NCBI RefSeq assembly: GCF_029338395.1
Contig: NZ_CP119809.1
Span: 2,604,001 to 2,668,000, forward strand
DNA: 64,000 bases
Origin: Halorussus caseinilyticus
Lineage (GTDB): Archaea; Halobacteriota; Halobacteria; Halobacteriales; Haladaptataceae
Direction: 5' to 3'
The position numbers and the translations under genes are program-made. Shown in pieces: positions 41,300 to 50,843 of this stretch (position 1 is its first letter; each line of letters opens with the position of its first letter). A model generated the notes under the pieces. That model did no database searches. It was not told the DNA's origin and saw only the letters and a list, made by a program, of their open reading frames with translations.

Positions 41300-42028
41300 A
41301 TGAAAGTAGTCGTCTCTATCGGCGGGAGCGTACTCGCTCCGGACCTCGGTTCCGAACGCGTACGCGACCACGCCGACGTAATAGAGGACCTCGCCGCCGA
41401 AGGCTGTACCGTCGGAACCGTCGTCGGGGGCGGTGGCGTCGCACGCGAGTACATCGCCAGTGCCCGCGAGTTGGGAGCCAACGAGATAGAACTCGACGAC
41501 ATCGGCATCGACGTGACGCGACTCAACGCCCGCCTGCTCATCGCGGCGCTGTCCGAACAGGCCGCCCCGAGTCCGCCCGAGGACTACGAGTCGGCGGGTG
41601 CGGCGATGCATCGGGGCGACATCGCCGTCATGGGCGGCGTGACCCCCGGCCAGACCACCGACGCCGTGAGCGCCGCGCTCGCGGAGTACACCAACGCCGA
41701 CCTGCTGGTCTACGCGACCAGCGTGCCCGGCGTGTTCAGCGACGACCCCAACGAGGACCCCGACGCGAAGAAGTACGACGAACTCAACGCCGGGGAACTC
41801 GTGGACGTGATTGCGGGTCTGGAGATGAACGCCGGGAGTTCCGCGCCGGTGGACCTGCTCGCCGCGAAGCTCATCGAGCGGTCGGGCGTGCGCACCATCG
41901 TCTTGGACGGCACCGAACCCGAGCGCATCGCCGACGCGGTGCGGTACGGCGACCACGACGGCACCGACATCGTGCCCGAGGGCGCGGACGACCAGATGAC
42001 CTACTGGGTCCGAGACGAGCAAGAATGA
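41300..42028 (+). CDS. pyrH: Uridylate kinase
   Basis: A 242-residue archaeal UMP kinase of the amino-acid-kinase fold. MKVVVSIGGSVLAP is the phosphate-binding start, VVGGGGVAREYI and LNARLLIAAL follow, and VTPGQTTDAVSAALAEYTNA is the nucleotide-binding segment. It makes UDP for pyrimidine synthesis. The ATG at 41300 has a TATA-like site 27-35 bases upstream. The stop overlaps the lysS start by four bases (ATGA). Confidence 0.94.
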   Translation: MKVVVSIGGSVLAPDLGSERVRDHADVIEDLAAEGCTVGTVVGGGGVAREYIASARELGANEIELDDIGIDVTRLNARLLIAALSEQAAPSPPEDYESAGAAMHRGDIAVMGGVTPGQTTDAVSAALAEYTNADLLVYATSVPGVFSDDPNEDPDAKKYDELNAGELVDVIAGLEMNAGSSAPVDLLAAKLIERSGVRTIVLDGTEPERIADAVRYGDHDGTDIVPEGADDQMTYWVRDEQE

Positions 42029-43833
42029 GCGACGACGCGACCGAACCCACCGACGCCCGCCAGATGCACGACGACGACGACCCCTACGTCCTCCAAGGCC
42101 CGCAACCCCACGCGTTCTGGGCCGAGTCGGTCGCCGAGAGGATTCTGGACCGGAACCCCGACGACCCAATCGTCATCAAGGGCGGTATCTCGCCGTCCGG
42201 CGTCCCGCACCTCGGAAACATGAACGAAATCGTCCGGGGCTACTTCGTCGCCGAAGCCCTCAGAAAACGCGGCCGTGAGGTCCGGCAGGTGTTCACCGCC
42301 GACGACCGCGACCCACTGCGCAAACTCCCCCGAAAGCTGGCCGACTTGGACGGCAACATCGTGGAGTTAGGCGACGTGAACGCGGGTGCGCTCGGCCGGA
42401 ACCTCGGCAAGCCCTACACCGAGATTCCCGACCCCTTCGGGTGCTGTGACTCCTACGGCGAACACTTCTCGAATCTCATCGAGCGGAGCGCCCGACTGCT
42501 GGGCATCCCCGTCGAGATGGTCTCGAACACCGAACTCTACGAGTCGGGCGAGTTCGAGGACGCGACCCGCTACGTCCTCGAACACCGCGAGAAGGCCCGC
42601 GAAGTTCTCGGCCACTATCAGGACAAGGTGGACGAGGAGTACGTCCCGTTCAACCCCATCTGCGACGAGTGCGGCAAGATTACCGAGACCGTGACCGCGG
42701 TCAACACCGACGAGGGTACCGTCGAGTACCGCTGTACGGACATGGAGGCTGGCGACCAGACCATCGAAGGCTGTGGACACGAGGGCACCGCCACCTTCCG
42801 GGAGGGCAAACTCCCGTGGCGCTTCGAGTGGCCCGCCCAGTGGGAGGTGCTGGGCGTGGACCACGAACCGTTCGGCAAGGACCACGCCGAAGGGTCGTGG
42901 CCCAGCGGTTCCGACGTGGCCCGCAACGTCTTCGAAATCGAACCGCCGGTTCCGATGGCCTACGAGTGGTTCACCCTCGATGGCGAGGCGTTCTCGTCGT
43001 CGTCGGGCCACGTCGTGATGGTCCAAGACGTGCTGGAGATGATAGAACCCGAGGTCCTGCGGTACTTCTTCACGAAGGACCCGAGCAAGGCGCGGGACTT
43101 CAGCGTCGAACACTTCGACCACCTCGTGGACGACTTCGACGCCTTCGAGCGCACCTACTACGGCGAGGACGACCGCGACGACTCCGACGCCGACGAGAAG
43201 GCCGCCGAAATCGCGTCTGCGGCCTACCCGCCGACGATTCGGCCGACGCTCGCGGCCCGGTTCGACGCCGACGGCGCGCCGATTCTCGACCCCGAAGACA
43301 AGAGCGTGCCCGTCACCGACGACCGGCGCGCGCAACTGGACGAACTCGCGGACGACGAGTTCAGTGGGCGCGTCCGCCTGCCCTACACTTTCGCGGCGGT
43401 CCTCGGCATGACCGACGACCCGGACCTCCGCGAGAGCATCGCCCGGCGCGAGGGCCACGTCCCCGACGACGCCCCCGAGTGGGTCACGGAGTTTGCGCTC
43501 TCGCGGGTCGAGCGAGCGCGCGAGTGGGCGCGGCGAACGGGCAACGAGTTTGACTACGAACTCAAGCGCGCCGAGATGCCCGACGTGGACGTAGACGCCG
43601 ACACCGAGGCGGCGCTGGACGAACTCGCCGACTTCGTGGCGGACCACGACGACCCCGACGAGATTCAGGGCGAAATCTACGAGACCGCAAAGCGCCACGA
43701 CATCGACATCGGCGACTTCTTCTCGGTGGGCTACCGCCTCTTTTTCGACGACGAGCAGGGTCCGAAACTCGGCCCGTTCCTCGCCAAACTCGACCGAGAG
43801 TTCGTGCTGACTCGACTCCGGCGCGAGGGGTGA
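42025..43833 (+). CDS. lysS: Lysyl-tRNA synthetase, class I
   Basis: A 602-residue class I LysRS, the archaeal form unrelated to the class II enzyme. The HIGH-equivalent is SPSGVPHLGN (57-65). The KMSKS-equivalent is the Ser-rich FSSSSGHVV near residue 330. A Cys pair in FNPICDECGKIT and a later Cys may bind zinc. A helical anticodon-binding domain ends the protein. It is longer than some homologues because of acidic insertions (DDRDDSDADEKAA). It is translationally coupled to pyrH. Confidence 0.95.
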   Translation: MSDDATEPTDARQMHDDDDPYVLQGPQPHAFWAESVAERILDRNPDDPIVIKGGISPSGVPHLGNMNEIVRGYFVAEALRKRGREVRQVFTADDRDPLRKLPRKLADLDGNIVELGDVNAGALGRNLGKPYTEIPDPFGCCDSYGEHFSNLIERSARLLGIPVEMVSNTELYESGEFEDATRYVLEHREKAREVLGHYQDKVDEEYVPFNPICDECGKITETVTAVNTDEGTVEYRCTDMEAGDQTIEGCGHEGTATFREGKLPWRFEWPAQWEVLGVDHEPFGKDHAEGSWPSGSDVARNVFEIEPPVPMAYEWFTLDGEAFSSSSGHVVMVQDVLEMIEPEVLRYFFTKDPSKARDFSVEHFDHLVDDFDAFERTYYGEDDRDDSDADEKAAEIASAAYPPTIRPTLAARFDADGAPILDPEDKSVPVTDDRRAQLDELADDEFSGRVRLPYTFAAVLGMTDDPDLRESIARREGHVPDDAPEWVTEFALSRVERAREWARRTGNEFDYELKRAEMPDVDVDADTEAALDELADFVADHDDPDEIQGEIYETAKRHDIDIGDFFSVGYRLFFDDEQGPKLGPFLAKLDREFVLTRLRREG

Positions 43834-43969
43834 ACCGCTCCCCGCCCGCTGTCGATTAGCACCCCGATAGTCCGGTTCAGGGCCAGCATAACAAAGTGGG
43901 TAGCTCTCGTTACTTCCGACGGAAAGTCGGACGACGCGGTTACGGTCGCTCCGACCCAAGGAGACTACT

Positions 43970-44290
43970 ATGGCGATAATCGAACTCAATCTCGAGAAAC
44001 CAGCGTTGAAGCGAGTCGAGTCGGGCGAAGAGAAGCGAGTCGAGGAGAAAGAAATCGAGGCCGAAGTCAACCCCGAGGAGGCGGCCGAGATGATGGACGA
44101 AGAGACGGCGGTCGAAATCGAGGACGAGACCGACGAGGGTTCGAAGAGTCGCGTCGGGAAGTACGCGCGGCGACTCCTCATCGTCGGCGGTGCCGCGGTG
44201 GGTATCCTGACCGCTCGGAAGTTCCGCCAGCGTCGCAAGTCGAAGTCCCAAGAACAGGAACTCGAAGAGGACTGGCAGACCGCCGAGTGA
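43970..44290 (+). CDS. Small hypothetical protein with basic C-terminal anchor
   Basis: A 106-residue protein. Residues 1-60 are very acidic and helical (EKRVEEKEIEAEVNPEEAAE). Residues about 66-84 include a short hydrophobic stretch (LLIVGGAAVGILTA) flanked by Arg and Lys, so it may attach to the membrane, followed by KFRQRRKSKSQEQELEED. It lies between LysRS and an S2P-type protease on the same strand. I do not recognise a family. Confidence 0.6.
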   Translation: MAIIELNLEKPALKRVESGEEKRVEEKEIEAEVNPEEAAEMMDEETAVEIEDETDEGSKSRVGKYARRLLIVGGAAVGILTARKFRQRRKSKSQEQELEEDWQTAE

Positions 44291-44362
44291 GGCGGTCTCC
44301 GCCGACGGTCTTTTCGTGACGTTCCCAAACGCCTTTGACTGGCGCGTCCCTTCTTTCGCTCG

Positions 44363-46150
44363 ATGAATACGCTCGTGTGGGTTCTCGTCGGAATTGCGGT
44401 CTACTGGCTCGGGGTATTGGTCCTCGACTCGCAGGGCCTCCTGCCGTCGTACGTCGGCACGCAGGGGCCGATTCTGACCGTTCACACCCAGCGCGGCAAG
44501 CAGTTCCTCGACAGACTCGCCCGACCCAAGCGGTTGTGGCGCGCGTGGGGGAACTTCGGACTCGGAATCGCGCTGGTCGTGATGGTCGGCACGTTCCTCC
44601 TCCTCGTCGTGCAGGCCGTCGCAGTCGTTCGGAATCCGCCGCCCGCGACCGCGGCGACCCAACCGCAGAACGTCCTCGTGATTCCGGGCGTCAACCAGTT
44701 CCTCCCGCTGTCGGTCGCGCCCGAAATCCTGTTCGGCCTGCTAGTCGGTCTGGTCGTCCACGAGGGCGGCCACGGCCTGATGTGTCGAGTCGAGGACATC
44801 GAAATCGAGTCGATGGGGATTGCGGCCCTCGCGCTTCTGCCGGTCGGCGCGTTCGTGGAACCCGACGAGGAGAGTCGGGCGAACGCCGACCGGGGCGGCC
44901 AGAGTCGAATGTTCGCCGCGGGCGTCACCAACAACTTCGCGGTGACGCTGGTCGCGTTCGTCCTGCTGTTCGGCCCGGTCGTCGGGTCCATCGCCGTCGC
45001 GCCCGGCGCGGCAGTCGGCGGCGTCATGCCGGGGTCGGCCGCCGACGACGCCGGTCTGTCGGCGGGCGACCGCATCGTCTCGGTCGGCGACACCGCAGTC
45101 GGGAACAACGACGAACTCGACGCCACGCTCTCGAAGGCCGAGGACCGCTCGGTCGAAGTGACCTTAGCCAGCGGCGAAACCACGACCATCGAGCGGTCGC
45201 TCCTCGTCACCGGCATCTACACCAACTCGCCGTTCGCCGGGAGCATCGGCGAGGGCGCGACCATCGCCGCGGTCAACGGCACGACGGTCCACACCGAAGG
45301 CGAGTTCCACCGAGCGGTCGCCAACCGCACGGTAGCGACCGTCGAAACCGGCGACGGGACGACTGCGACCGGACCTATCGGTGCGCTTGCGACGGTTCGA
45401 CCCGACCGAGCGGCCGCGAACGCCGAGATGCCGACCGAGGGGTCGGTCGTCATCACGTCCATCGAGGGCACCCGCGTCCGCAACTCCTCGGAACTCGGCA
45501 CCACGCTGGACCGGTACGACCCCGACCAGCGCGTGACCGTCGAAGCCTACGTCAACGGGAGCGTCGAGAGTTACGACGTGCGACTCGGCGGGAACGACGG
45601 GGACGCCATGCTCGGCATCTACGTCATGCAGGGGACCAGCGGCGTCTCGGTCAACGGGTTCGGCGTCCAACTCTACCCCGCAGGTCAGTACTTGGACCTG
45701 TTGGGCGGCAAGTTCGGCGACTTCGTGGGCGGCATCGGCGGCCCGGTCGTCTCGTTCCTCTCGGGCGTCCTCGGGGTACTGTTGCTCCCGTTCGCCAGCG
45801 TCTCGCTCGGCGCGACCTACAACTTTGCCGGGTTCGTCGCGTGGAACGGCGGCTTTTACACCGCCGCGGGCGGTCCGCTGTCGTTCCTCGGCGACTGGGG
45901 CCTGTTCGTGCTGGCGAACGTGCTGTTCTGGACCGGATGGGTGAACCTCAACCTCGGCTTTTTCAACTGCATCCCGGCGTTCCCCCTCGACGGCGGCCAC
46001 ATCCTCCGGACGAGTACCGAGGCGGTGGTTTCGCGGTTGCCGACGAGTCAGGGCCGCCAACTGACCACGATGGTCACGACGACAATCGGTCTCGTGATGC
46101 TCGTGAGTCTGCTGTTGATGGTGTTTGGCCCGCAACTGCTGTCGGGATAG
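44363..46150 (+). CDS. Site-2-protease-type metalloprotease with PDZ-like domains
   Basis: A 595-residue integral membrane zinc protease. The catalytic HEGGH is at 133-137 (GLVVHEGGHGLMCRVE), and FNCIPAFPLDGGH near residue 535 supplies the third ligand. Between them lie two PDZ-like domains: VGGVMPGSAADDAGLSAGDR with DTAVGNNDELDATLSKAEDR, and a second around ITSIEGTRVRNSSELGTTLD. Several membrane helices flank these. This is the second S2P-type gene in the window; the one at 28652 lacks PDZ domains. The substrate is unknown. Confidence 0.92.
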   Translation: MNTLVWVLVGIAVYWLGVLVLDSQGLLPSYVGTQGPILTVHTQRGKQFLDRLARPKRLWRAWGNFGLGIALVVMVGTFLLLVVQAVAVVRNPPPATAATQPQNVLVIPGVNQFLPLSVAPEILFGLLVGLVVHEGGHGLMCRVEDIEIESMGIAALALLPVGAFVEPDEESRANADRGGQSRMFAAGVTNNFAVTLVAFVLLFGPVVGSIAVAPGAAVGGVMPGSAADDAGLSAGDRIVSVGDTAVGNNDELDATLSKAEDRSVEVTLASGETTTIERSLLVTGIYTNSPFAGSIGEGATIAAVNGTTVHTEGEFHRAVANRTVATVETGDGTTATGPIGALATVRPDRAAANAEMPTEGSVVITSIEGTRVRNSSELGTTLDRYDPDQRVTVEAYVNGSVESYDVRLGGNDGDAMLGIYVMQGTSGVSVNGFGVQLYPAGQYLDLLGGKFGDFVGGIGGPVVSFLSGVLGVLLLPFASVSLGATYNFAGFVAWNGGFYTAAGGPLSFLGDWGLFVLANVLFWTGWVNLNLGFFNCIPAFPLDGGHILRTSTEAVVSRLPTSQGRQLTTMVTTTIGLVMLVSLLLMVFGPQLLSG

Positions 46151-46168
46151 GCAGAACCCGAGGGCGTT

Positions 46169-46597
46169 TCACGACGCGACTCGCTTTCGAACGTAGTATT
46201 CGAGACCACCGGCGACCGCGTAGCAGACGACGTAGAGCGGCGAGAGACCGATGGCGTACAGTCCGAGTCCGAACACGGCTTCGGACGCGAGAATACCGGT
46301 CACGACGGCGTATCCGACCCAACCGAGGAGGACGACGCCGAGAATCACGACCGGTGCGACGACGTGAAATCGGACGTAGGCGGTAATCGGTATCGCAAAC
46401 GTAGCGACCGTAAGCGCCCCCAGAAGCAGAAACGCCCCGACCATTTCGAGAGTGAGGCGCGTAGAGAAGTCCGCGAGGTCCCACCGTGCGACGACGAAAC
46501 CGGTGACGAGATAGAGGGCCAACACGCCGACGCCGACGCTGATTCCGACTCGTATGGCGGCGGCCGTCGAAGCATCCTTTCTGACGGGCCAGTTCAT
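46169..46597 (-). CDS. Hypothetical four-helix membrane protein
   Basis: A 142-residue protein with four hydrophobic segments (about residues 17-36, 50-72, 80-103 and 107-131) and short loops. It starts MNWPVRKDASTAAAIRVGIS and ends YYVRKRVAS, with positive charges at both ends. It converges with the S2P-type gene. No family is recognised. The ATG at 46597 is preferred over an upstream start inside the AT-rich leader. Confidence 0.6.
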   Translation of the reverse strand: MNWPVRKDASTAAAIRVGISVGVGVLALYLVTGFVVARWDLADFSTRLTLEMVGAFLLLGALTVATFAIPITAYVRFHVVAPVVILGVVLLGWVGYAVVTGILASEAVFGLGLYAIGLSPLYVVCYAVAGGLEYYVRKRVAS

Positions 46598-46795
46598 ACG
46601 TCCGACTACCCCTTTAATTTGTATAAGCATTTGGGGGATAGAGGGCTACGTGACCGGCTCAATCGGGGACGTTTCGTGAGCGCGACACCGCGTCGTAACT
46701 CCCTCATGTCGAGATAGCGGCGTTCACGAGCGAGGTCGGTTCGGAACGAGAGTGGGTTTCCGACCGGTCGTCGTCGCCGTCGAAAAGCGAATCGG

Positions 46796-47701
46796 TCAGT
46801 AGTTACCGTAGATTCCGGCGTCGACGCGGAGCGCCGTCGCGTCTTCTCCGGTGTGCCAGTGACTCGTACTCCAGTCGAGAGAGCCATCGGGATTACCGAC
46901 GGCCGTGACGCGGTGGTGGGATGTCGTCTTGTTGGTGTCGTAACTCCACGTCCAGTTGTAGTAGTCGGCGTACACCTCGCTATCGACATCGTAGCCCGAC
47001 CAGTCGGGAGAGTAGAAGCCCGAGTCGTCGACGTGCCAGATGGACGCGTTCTTGCCGGGACTCGGTGGTGCCGGAGGCGACTCCACTCGGTACGCGTTCG
47101 CGTCGTACTTGCGGCCCACCCAGTCGGTCTCGCCGCCGCTGGTGGTCCACTCGATTCGGTGGTTCGTCTTCGTGACCGTGATGTCGATGGGGTCCTCAGT
47201 ACGTGCCCAAACACCGCCTTCGTAGTCGCTTTCGCTATCGCCACCGCCGTGGCTCAGCGTTCCGATACCGTCGTCTTCGGTGGCGGTGTCGGTGCGCGTC
47301 TTCGAACTCGAAAGCTCGGTCTGTCGGTCGCTCTTCTGTGCCGGAAGCTCCGACTCGGGGAGCGGAACCACCGTCGCTTTCGCCTGCTGTGGAGTCGGCC
47401 GTCCGCTCTCGGTCTGAGCGTCGTTCAGTTCGACGCGGTAGCCCTTCGCCGCACTGACGCCAGCGCGCTTCGTCCCGGACATCTCGACGCGGACGTTGGC
47501 GTCTTCGGTCACGGTCACTGCGGCTTCGCTCAGCGCCTCGATACCGCTCGTCGAAGGTCGAAGTGTCCGTCCTCGACCGGAGTCGGCGGCCGCGACGCTA
47601 GACGAAACGGTCAGGGCGGCACCCGCGGCCCCCAACTTCTTCAACGCGTCTCGCCGAGAGACGTTAGAAAAACTATCCGTTAATTCCTCTTTTTTAGTCA
47701 T
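46796..47701 (-). CDS. Tat-exported hypothetical protein
   Basis: A 301-residue secreted protein with a twin-arginine signal (NVSRRDALKKLGAAGAALTV, residues 14-33) and a likely cleavage site after SSVAAA. The mature part has a Thr/Ser-rich central region (QTELSSSKTRTDTATEDDG) and an aromatic-rich C-terminus with WHVDDSGFYSPDWSGYDVDS and DYYNWTWSY. It may bind a cell-surface polymer, but no domain is recognised. The 212 bases upstream (47702-47913) are very AT-rich and hold its promoter. Confidence 0.65.
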   Translation of the reverse strand: MTKKEELTDSFSNVSRRDALKKLGAAGAALTVSSSVAAADSGRGRTLRPSTSGIEALSEAAVTVTEDANVRVEMSGTKRAGVSAAKGYRVELNDAQTESGRPTPQQAKATVVPLPESELPAQKSDRQTELSSSKTRTDTATEDDGIGTLSHGGGDSESDYEGGVWARTEDPIDITVTKTNHRIEWTTSGGETDWVGRKYDANAYRVESPPAPPSPGKNASIWHVDDSGFYSPDWSGYDVDSEVYADYYNWTWSYDTNKTTSHHRVTAVGNPDGSLDWSTSHWHTGEDATALRVDAGIYGNY

Positions 47702-47913
47702 CTTACTCTAATTTTACTATATATTATAAATATAAAAGTGTTCTTATTTATAAATGGAGCGAGCGCATTATCTATATCGAGTATCTCGGAGCGAGTAGCC
47801 CGATACCGACGAAAATCCTCTCGTCCGCGGTTACATCGCCGCGTCTACGGAGACGACCGCCTTTCGCGGGCGAGAAACCGACGTTGCGCGCCGATGGCGG
47901 CGCGACCACCGAC

Positions 47914-48438
47914 TTACTTCCCGTCGTCCGCCAGTCCCATTCGCTCGGCGAACTCCTCGGGGGTGTCGGGGATGCGCTCGAAGTCGCCGAAGTCGCGTTC
48001 GTAGTGGCGGACCAGTTGTTCGATGACCCACGCGTTGAACGCCTCGTCGAAGCGCCACTCGCCGGGCGGACTCCCGACCTCGAATCGGTCGTCGGTGGCG
48101 AACGCCGCGAACACGTGGTAGAAGCCCAAGATTACGTCCGCGAAGTCCTTGGCCTTGCCGCCGGTCTCCTCGCGTTTGTCCTGCAACTCCTCGCGACCCG
48201 CGTCGGTGAGTTCGAAGTACTTTCGGTCGGGTTCGTCCGCGCGTTCGATGCGCTCGGCCCAGCCTTTCTCCTCGAACTTGTAGAGGATGGGGTAGACCGA
48301 CCCGTAGGACGGTTCCCAGTGACCGCCGCTGATAGAACGAATCTCCTTGAGTATCTCGTACCCGTACCGCGGTTTCTCGTCCAGAAGTTCCAACACGAGA
48401 TACGCGATGAGGCCTTTCGGCGGGCCGCTTTTCCGCAT
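47914..48438 (-). CDS. PadR-family transcriptional regulator
   Basis: A 174-residue PadR-type repressor. The winged helix occupies residues 1-80: LIAYLVLELLDEKPRYGYEI, SISGGHWEPSYGSVYPILYK, KYFELTDAGREEL. A helical dimerisation part follows (AWVIEQLVRHYERDF). It is divergent from the PitA-type gene, and the 119 bases between the two starts would hold both promoters and a shared operator, so it probably controls that gene and itself. The ligand is unknown. Confidence 0.85.
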   Translation of the reverse strand: MRKSGPPKGLIAYLVLELLDEKPRYGYEILKEIRSISGGHWEPSYGSVYPILYKFEEKGWAERIERADEPDRKYFELTDAGREELQDKREETGGKAKDFADVILGFYHVFAAFATDDRFEVGSPPGEWRFDEAFNAWVIEQLVRHYERDFGDFERIPDTPEEFAERMGLADDGK

Positions 48439-48557
48439 TGGCGGATGATTCAGAGCGTATTTTTGAAAGGCTTTCGGTCGGGGGGAGACGGCCGATTTCG
48501 GCGTCGGTCTCGGGACGACTCAAAAACCTATTACCGCCACGGAACCGAGAGTCAGAC

Positions 48558-50090
48558 ATGACGAGAGAACCCCCGGCGACGAACGAGGGTTGGTACGCGC
48601 TACACGACTTCCGAACCGTCGATTGGGACGCGTGGCGGGACGCCCCCGAGCGCGAGCGCGAGACCGCTTTAGAGAGCGGCGTCTCGTTCCTCCGAAATCG
48701 AGTTGACGTGACCGACGCCGAGGAAGGGTCGTCGGCGGTGTTCTCGGTTCTGGGCCACAAGGCCGACCTGCTGGTGGTCCACTTCCGGCCGACGATGGCC
48801 GACTTGGACACCGCCGAGCGAGCGTTCGAGGACACCGCGTTCGCCGAGTACACCGACCAGTCGAACTCCTACGTCTCGGTGACGGAAGTCGGCGGCTACA
48901 CCTCCGAGGAGATGACGAAAGAACCCTCGGAGATAGAGGACACCGGACTCGCGCGCTACGCCGAGAGCAAACTCTACCCCGAGATTCCCGACAGCGAGTT
49001 CATCTGCTTCTACCCGATGGACAAGCGCCGCGCGCCGGGGGAGAACTGGTACGACCTGCCCTTCGACGAGCGCGCCGACATGATGGACACCCACGGCGAA
49101 ATCGGCAAGACCTACGCGGGACAGGTCTCGCAGGTCATCACCGGGTCCATCGGCTTCGACGACTACGAGTGGGGCGTGGACCTGTTCAGCAACGACCCGA
49201 CCAACATCAAGGACCTGCTCTACGAACTCCGGTTCGACGAGAGCAGTTCCAAGTACGCCGAGTTCGGCCCGTTCTACTTCGGTCGGCAGTTCCAACCCGA
49301 GGACCTCCCGGCGTTCATGGCCGGGCGAGCGGTCCCCGCCGACGGCGAGAGTGACGAGTCGGGCCACCCCCACGGAGAAGGCGGGCATCACGGCGAGGGT
49401 GGACACCACGGCGAGGGTGGACACCACGGCGAGGGTGGACACCACGGCGGCGACGGCGGAGACGACGAGGGCGGCGACATCCGCGGCGAACTCGAAGACC
49501 GCGACATCCGCGGCGAACTCGAAGACCTCGACATCTACGCGGGCCAACCCCACGGCGAGGACGTGTACGCGATGGTACTCTACTCGGAGGCCGACCCCGA
49601 CGAACTCTTCGAGGAGGTAGACGGCCTCCGGAAGAACTTCGACCACTACGACACCCACGTCAAGACCGCGGTGTACGAGACCCGCGAGGGAGTCGAAGGC
49701 GGTCGGTCGGCGGTCGTGAGCATCTGGGAGACCCAGAGCGCGGCCGACACCGCGGGCGGGTTCCTCGCTGACCTGCCGGGCATCGTCGCTCGCGCCGGAG
49801 AGGAGAGCGGATTCGGCACGATGGGGATGTTCTACACCACCAAGCCCGAACACCGCGGGGACTTCGTGGAGAAGTTCGAGACGGTGGGCGAACTCCTCGA
49901 AGACATGGACGGCCACTTCGAGTCGAACCTGCTGGTCAACCGCGAGGACGAGAACGATATGTTCATCGCCAGTCAGTGGGAGTCCCGCGAGGACGCCATG
50001 GCGTTCTTCCGGAGCGACGCCTTCTCGGATACGGTCGATTGGGGCCGGGACGTGCTGGCCGACCGACCGCGACACGTCTTCTTGGCCTGA
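48558..50090 (+). CDS. pitA: PitA-type haem protein: chlorite-dismutase-like plus ABM-like domains
   Basis: A 510-residue fusion. Residues 10-260 form a chlorite-dismutase/HemQ-like domain (WYALHDFRTVDWDAW, LVVHFRPTMADLD, DTHGEIGKTYAGQVSQVITG with His179 as likely haem ligand). Residues 268-300 are a His-rich linker of HHGEGG units. Residues 335-510 are dimeric alpha-beta barrel (ABM-like) repeats. This layout matches the Haloferax PitA protein. The family suggests haem binding or haem maturation. It is divergent from a PadR regulator. Confidence 0.9.
   Translation: MTREPPATNEGWYALHDFRTVDWDAWRDAPERERETALESGVSFLRNRVDVTDAEEGSSAVFSVLGHKADLLVVHFRPTMADLDTAERAFEDTAFAEYTDQSNSYVSVTEVGGYTSEEMTKEPSEIEDTGLARYAESKLYPEIPDSEFICFYPMDKRRAPGENWYDLPFDERADMMDTHGEIGKTYAGQVSQVITGSIGFDDYEWGVDLFSNDPTNIKDLLYELRFDESSSKYAEFGPFYFGRQFQPEDLPAFMAGRAVPADGESDESGHPHGEGGHHGEGGHHGEGGHHGEGGHHGGDGGDDEGGDIRGELEDRDIRGELEDLDIYAGQPHGEDVYAMVLYSEADPDELFEEVDGLRKNFDHYDTHVKTAVYETREGVEGGRSAVVSIWETQSAADTAGGFLADLPGIVARAGEESGFGTMGMFYTTKPEHRGDFVEKFETVGELLEDMDGHFESNLLVNREDENDMFIASQWESREDAMAFFRSDAFSDTVDWGRDVLADRPRHVFLA
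49392..49445 (+). repeat. 18-bp tandem repeat encoding GEGGHH, three units
   Basis: GGCGAGGGTGGACACCAC is repeated exactly at 49392, 49410 and 49428, giving three identical GEGGHH units in the His-rich linker of the PitA-type protein. A diverged unit precedes it. Exact DNA identity points to recent slippage, so copy number probably varies among strains. Confidence 0.9.
49476..49529 (+). repeat. 27-bp in-frame duplication encoding DIRGELED
   Basis: Two units starting GACATCCGCGGCGAACTCGA at 49476 and 49503 encode DIRGELEDR and DIRGELEDL just after the His-rich linker of the PitA-type protein. It is a second tandem expansion within the same linker. Confidence 0.85.
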
Positions 50091-50144
50091 GGGGGCGCTC
50101 GACCCCGACGCAGGTTTATCCGTCGGTAGATTGAACAGTTCGGC

Positions 50145-50741
50145 ATGGGGCGAGAACTACTCGGGGTGCCTCGGGAACGCCCGGCAGTTGAGGGGGTTCC
50201 GGGCGTGTCCGACGCGGCACGGCGCCGTGCCGCGTCGGACGACGAGAAGACCGTCGAAATCGAACCGTCGTGGGTAGACAACGTCACGGACGCGATTCCG
50301 GTCGAAGTCGTGACCGCGTGGGCGACTATCGACGCGGTGCTGGCTATCGGGTCCGAGGACCCGTCGGCGACGGTGTACTGGGCGCTGTTCGGTCTCTTCG
50401 CCGTCGCTACCGCCCTCCACATGTGGGCCGACATCGAGACGCCCACCGCCGACAGAGCCGACCGTCTCGGAACCTCCCTCTCGTACCTGCGAAGCGTCCA
50501 GTCGGCCCAAATCGCGCTCGCCGTCGGCGCGTTCGTGGTGTGGGTCTACTACCTCAGGGGACCGTTCGCGCTCGACGCCACCGACTGGTACAACCAACGC
50601 TACGCCGCGGTGTTCCTGCCGCTGTACGTCGCCGTGGGACCACAACTGGTGCCGAGCGTCCTCCGGAAGTGGTACCGCGTCGGCGACGGTGGTGACGGCG
50701 AAGGTGGAAGCGGTGAGGACGGCGACGACGACCGAAGATAA
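50145..50741 (+). CDS. Hypothetical membrane protein
   Basis: A 198-residue protein with four probable hydrophobic segments (about residues 52-68, 76-93, 118-138 and 150-170) and a low-complexity Gly/Asp tail (GDGGDGEGGSGEDGDDDRR). It begins MGRELLGVPRERPAVEG. A later start is possible because the first 35 residues are soluble and variable-looking. A TATA-like GGTTTATCC lies about 30 bases upstream. No family is recognised. Confidence 0.6.
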   Translation: MGRELLGVPRERPAVEGVPGVSDAARRRAASDDEKTVEIEPSWVDNVTDAIPVEVVTAWATIDAVLAIGSEDPSATVYWALFGLFAVATALHMWADIETPTADRADRLGTSLSYLRSVQSAQIALAVGAFVVWVYYLRGPFALDATDWYNQRYAAVFLPLYVAVGPQLVPSVLRKWYRVGDGGDGEGGSGEDGDDDRR

Positions 50742-50843
50742 CCCGACGGTTCGGTGTGGGGTACCGTCCCGTACCGCCGGAACCAAAACCCCCATCAAGT
50801 CAGAACGAGTAGGAATCGAGAGATAAACGACGGAGGACCCTGT

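Noticed and set aside
42367-44328. A 653-codon frame antisense to lysS
   Set aside because: Same composition artefact; it lies opposite an intact essential gene and shows no domain.
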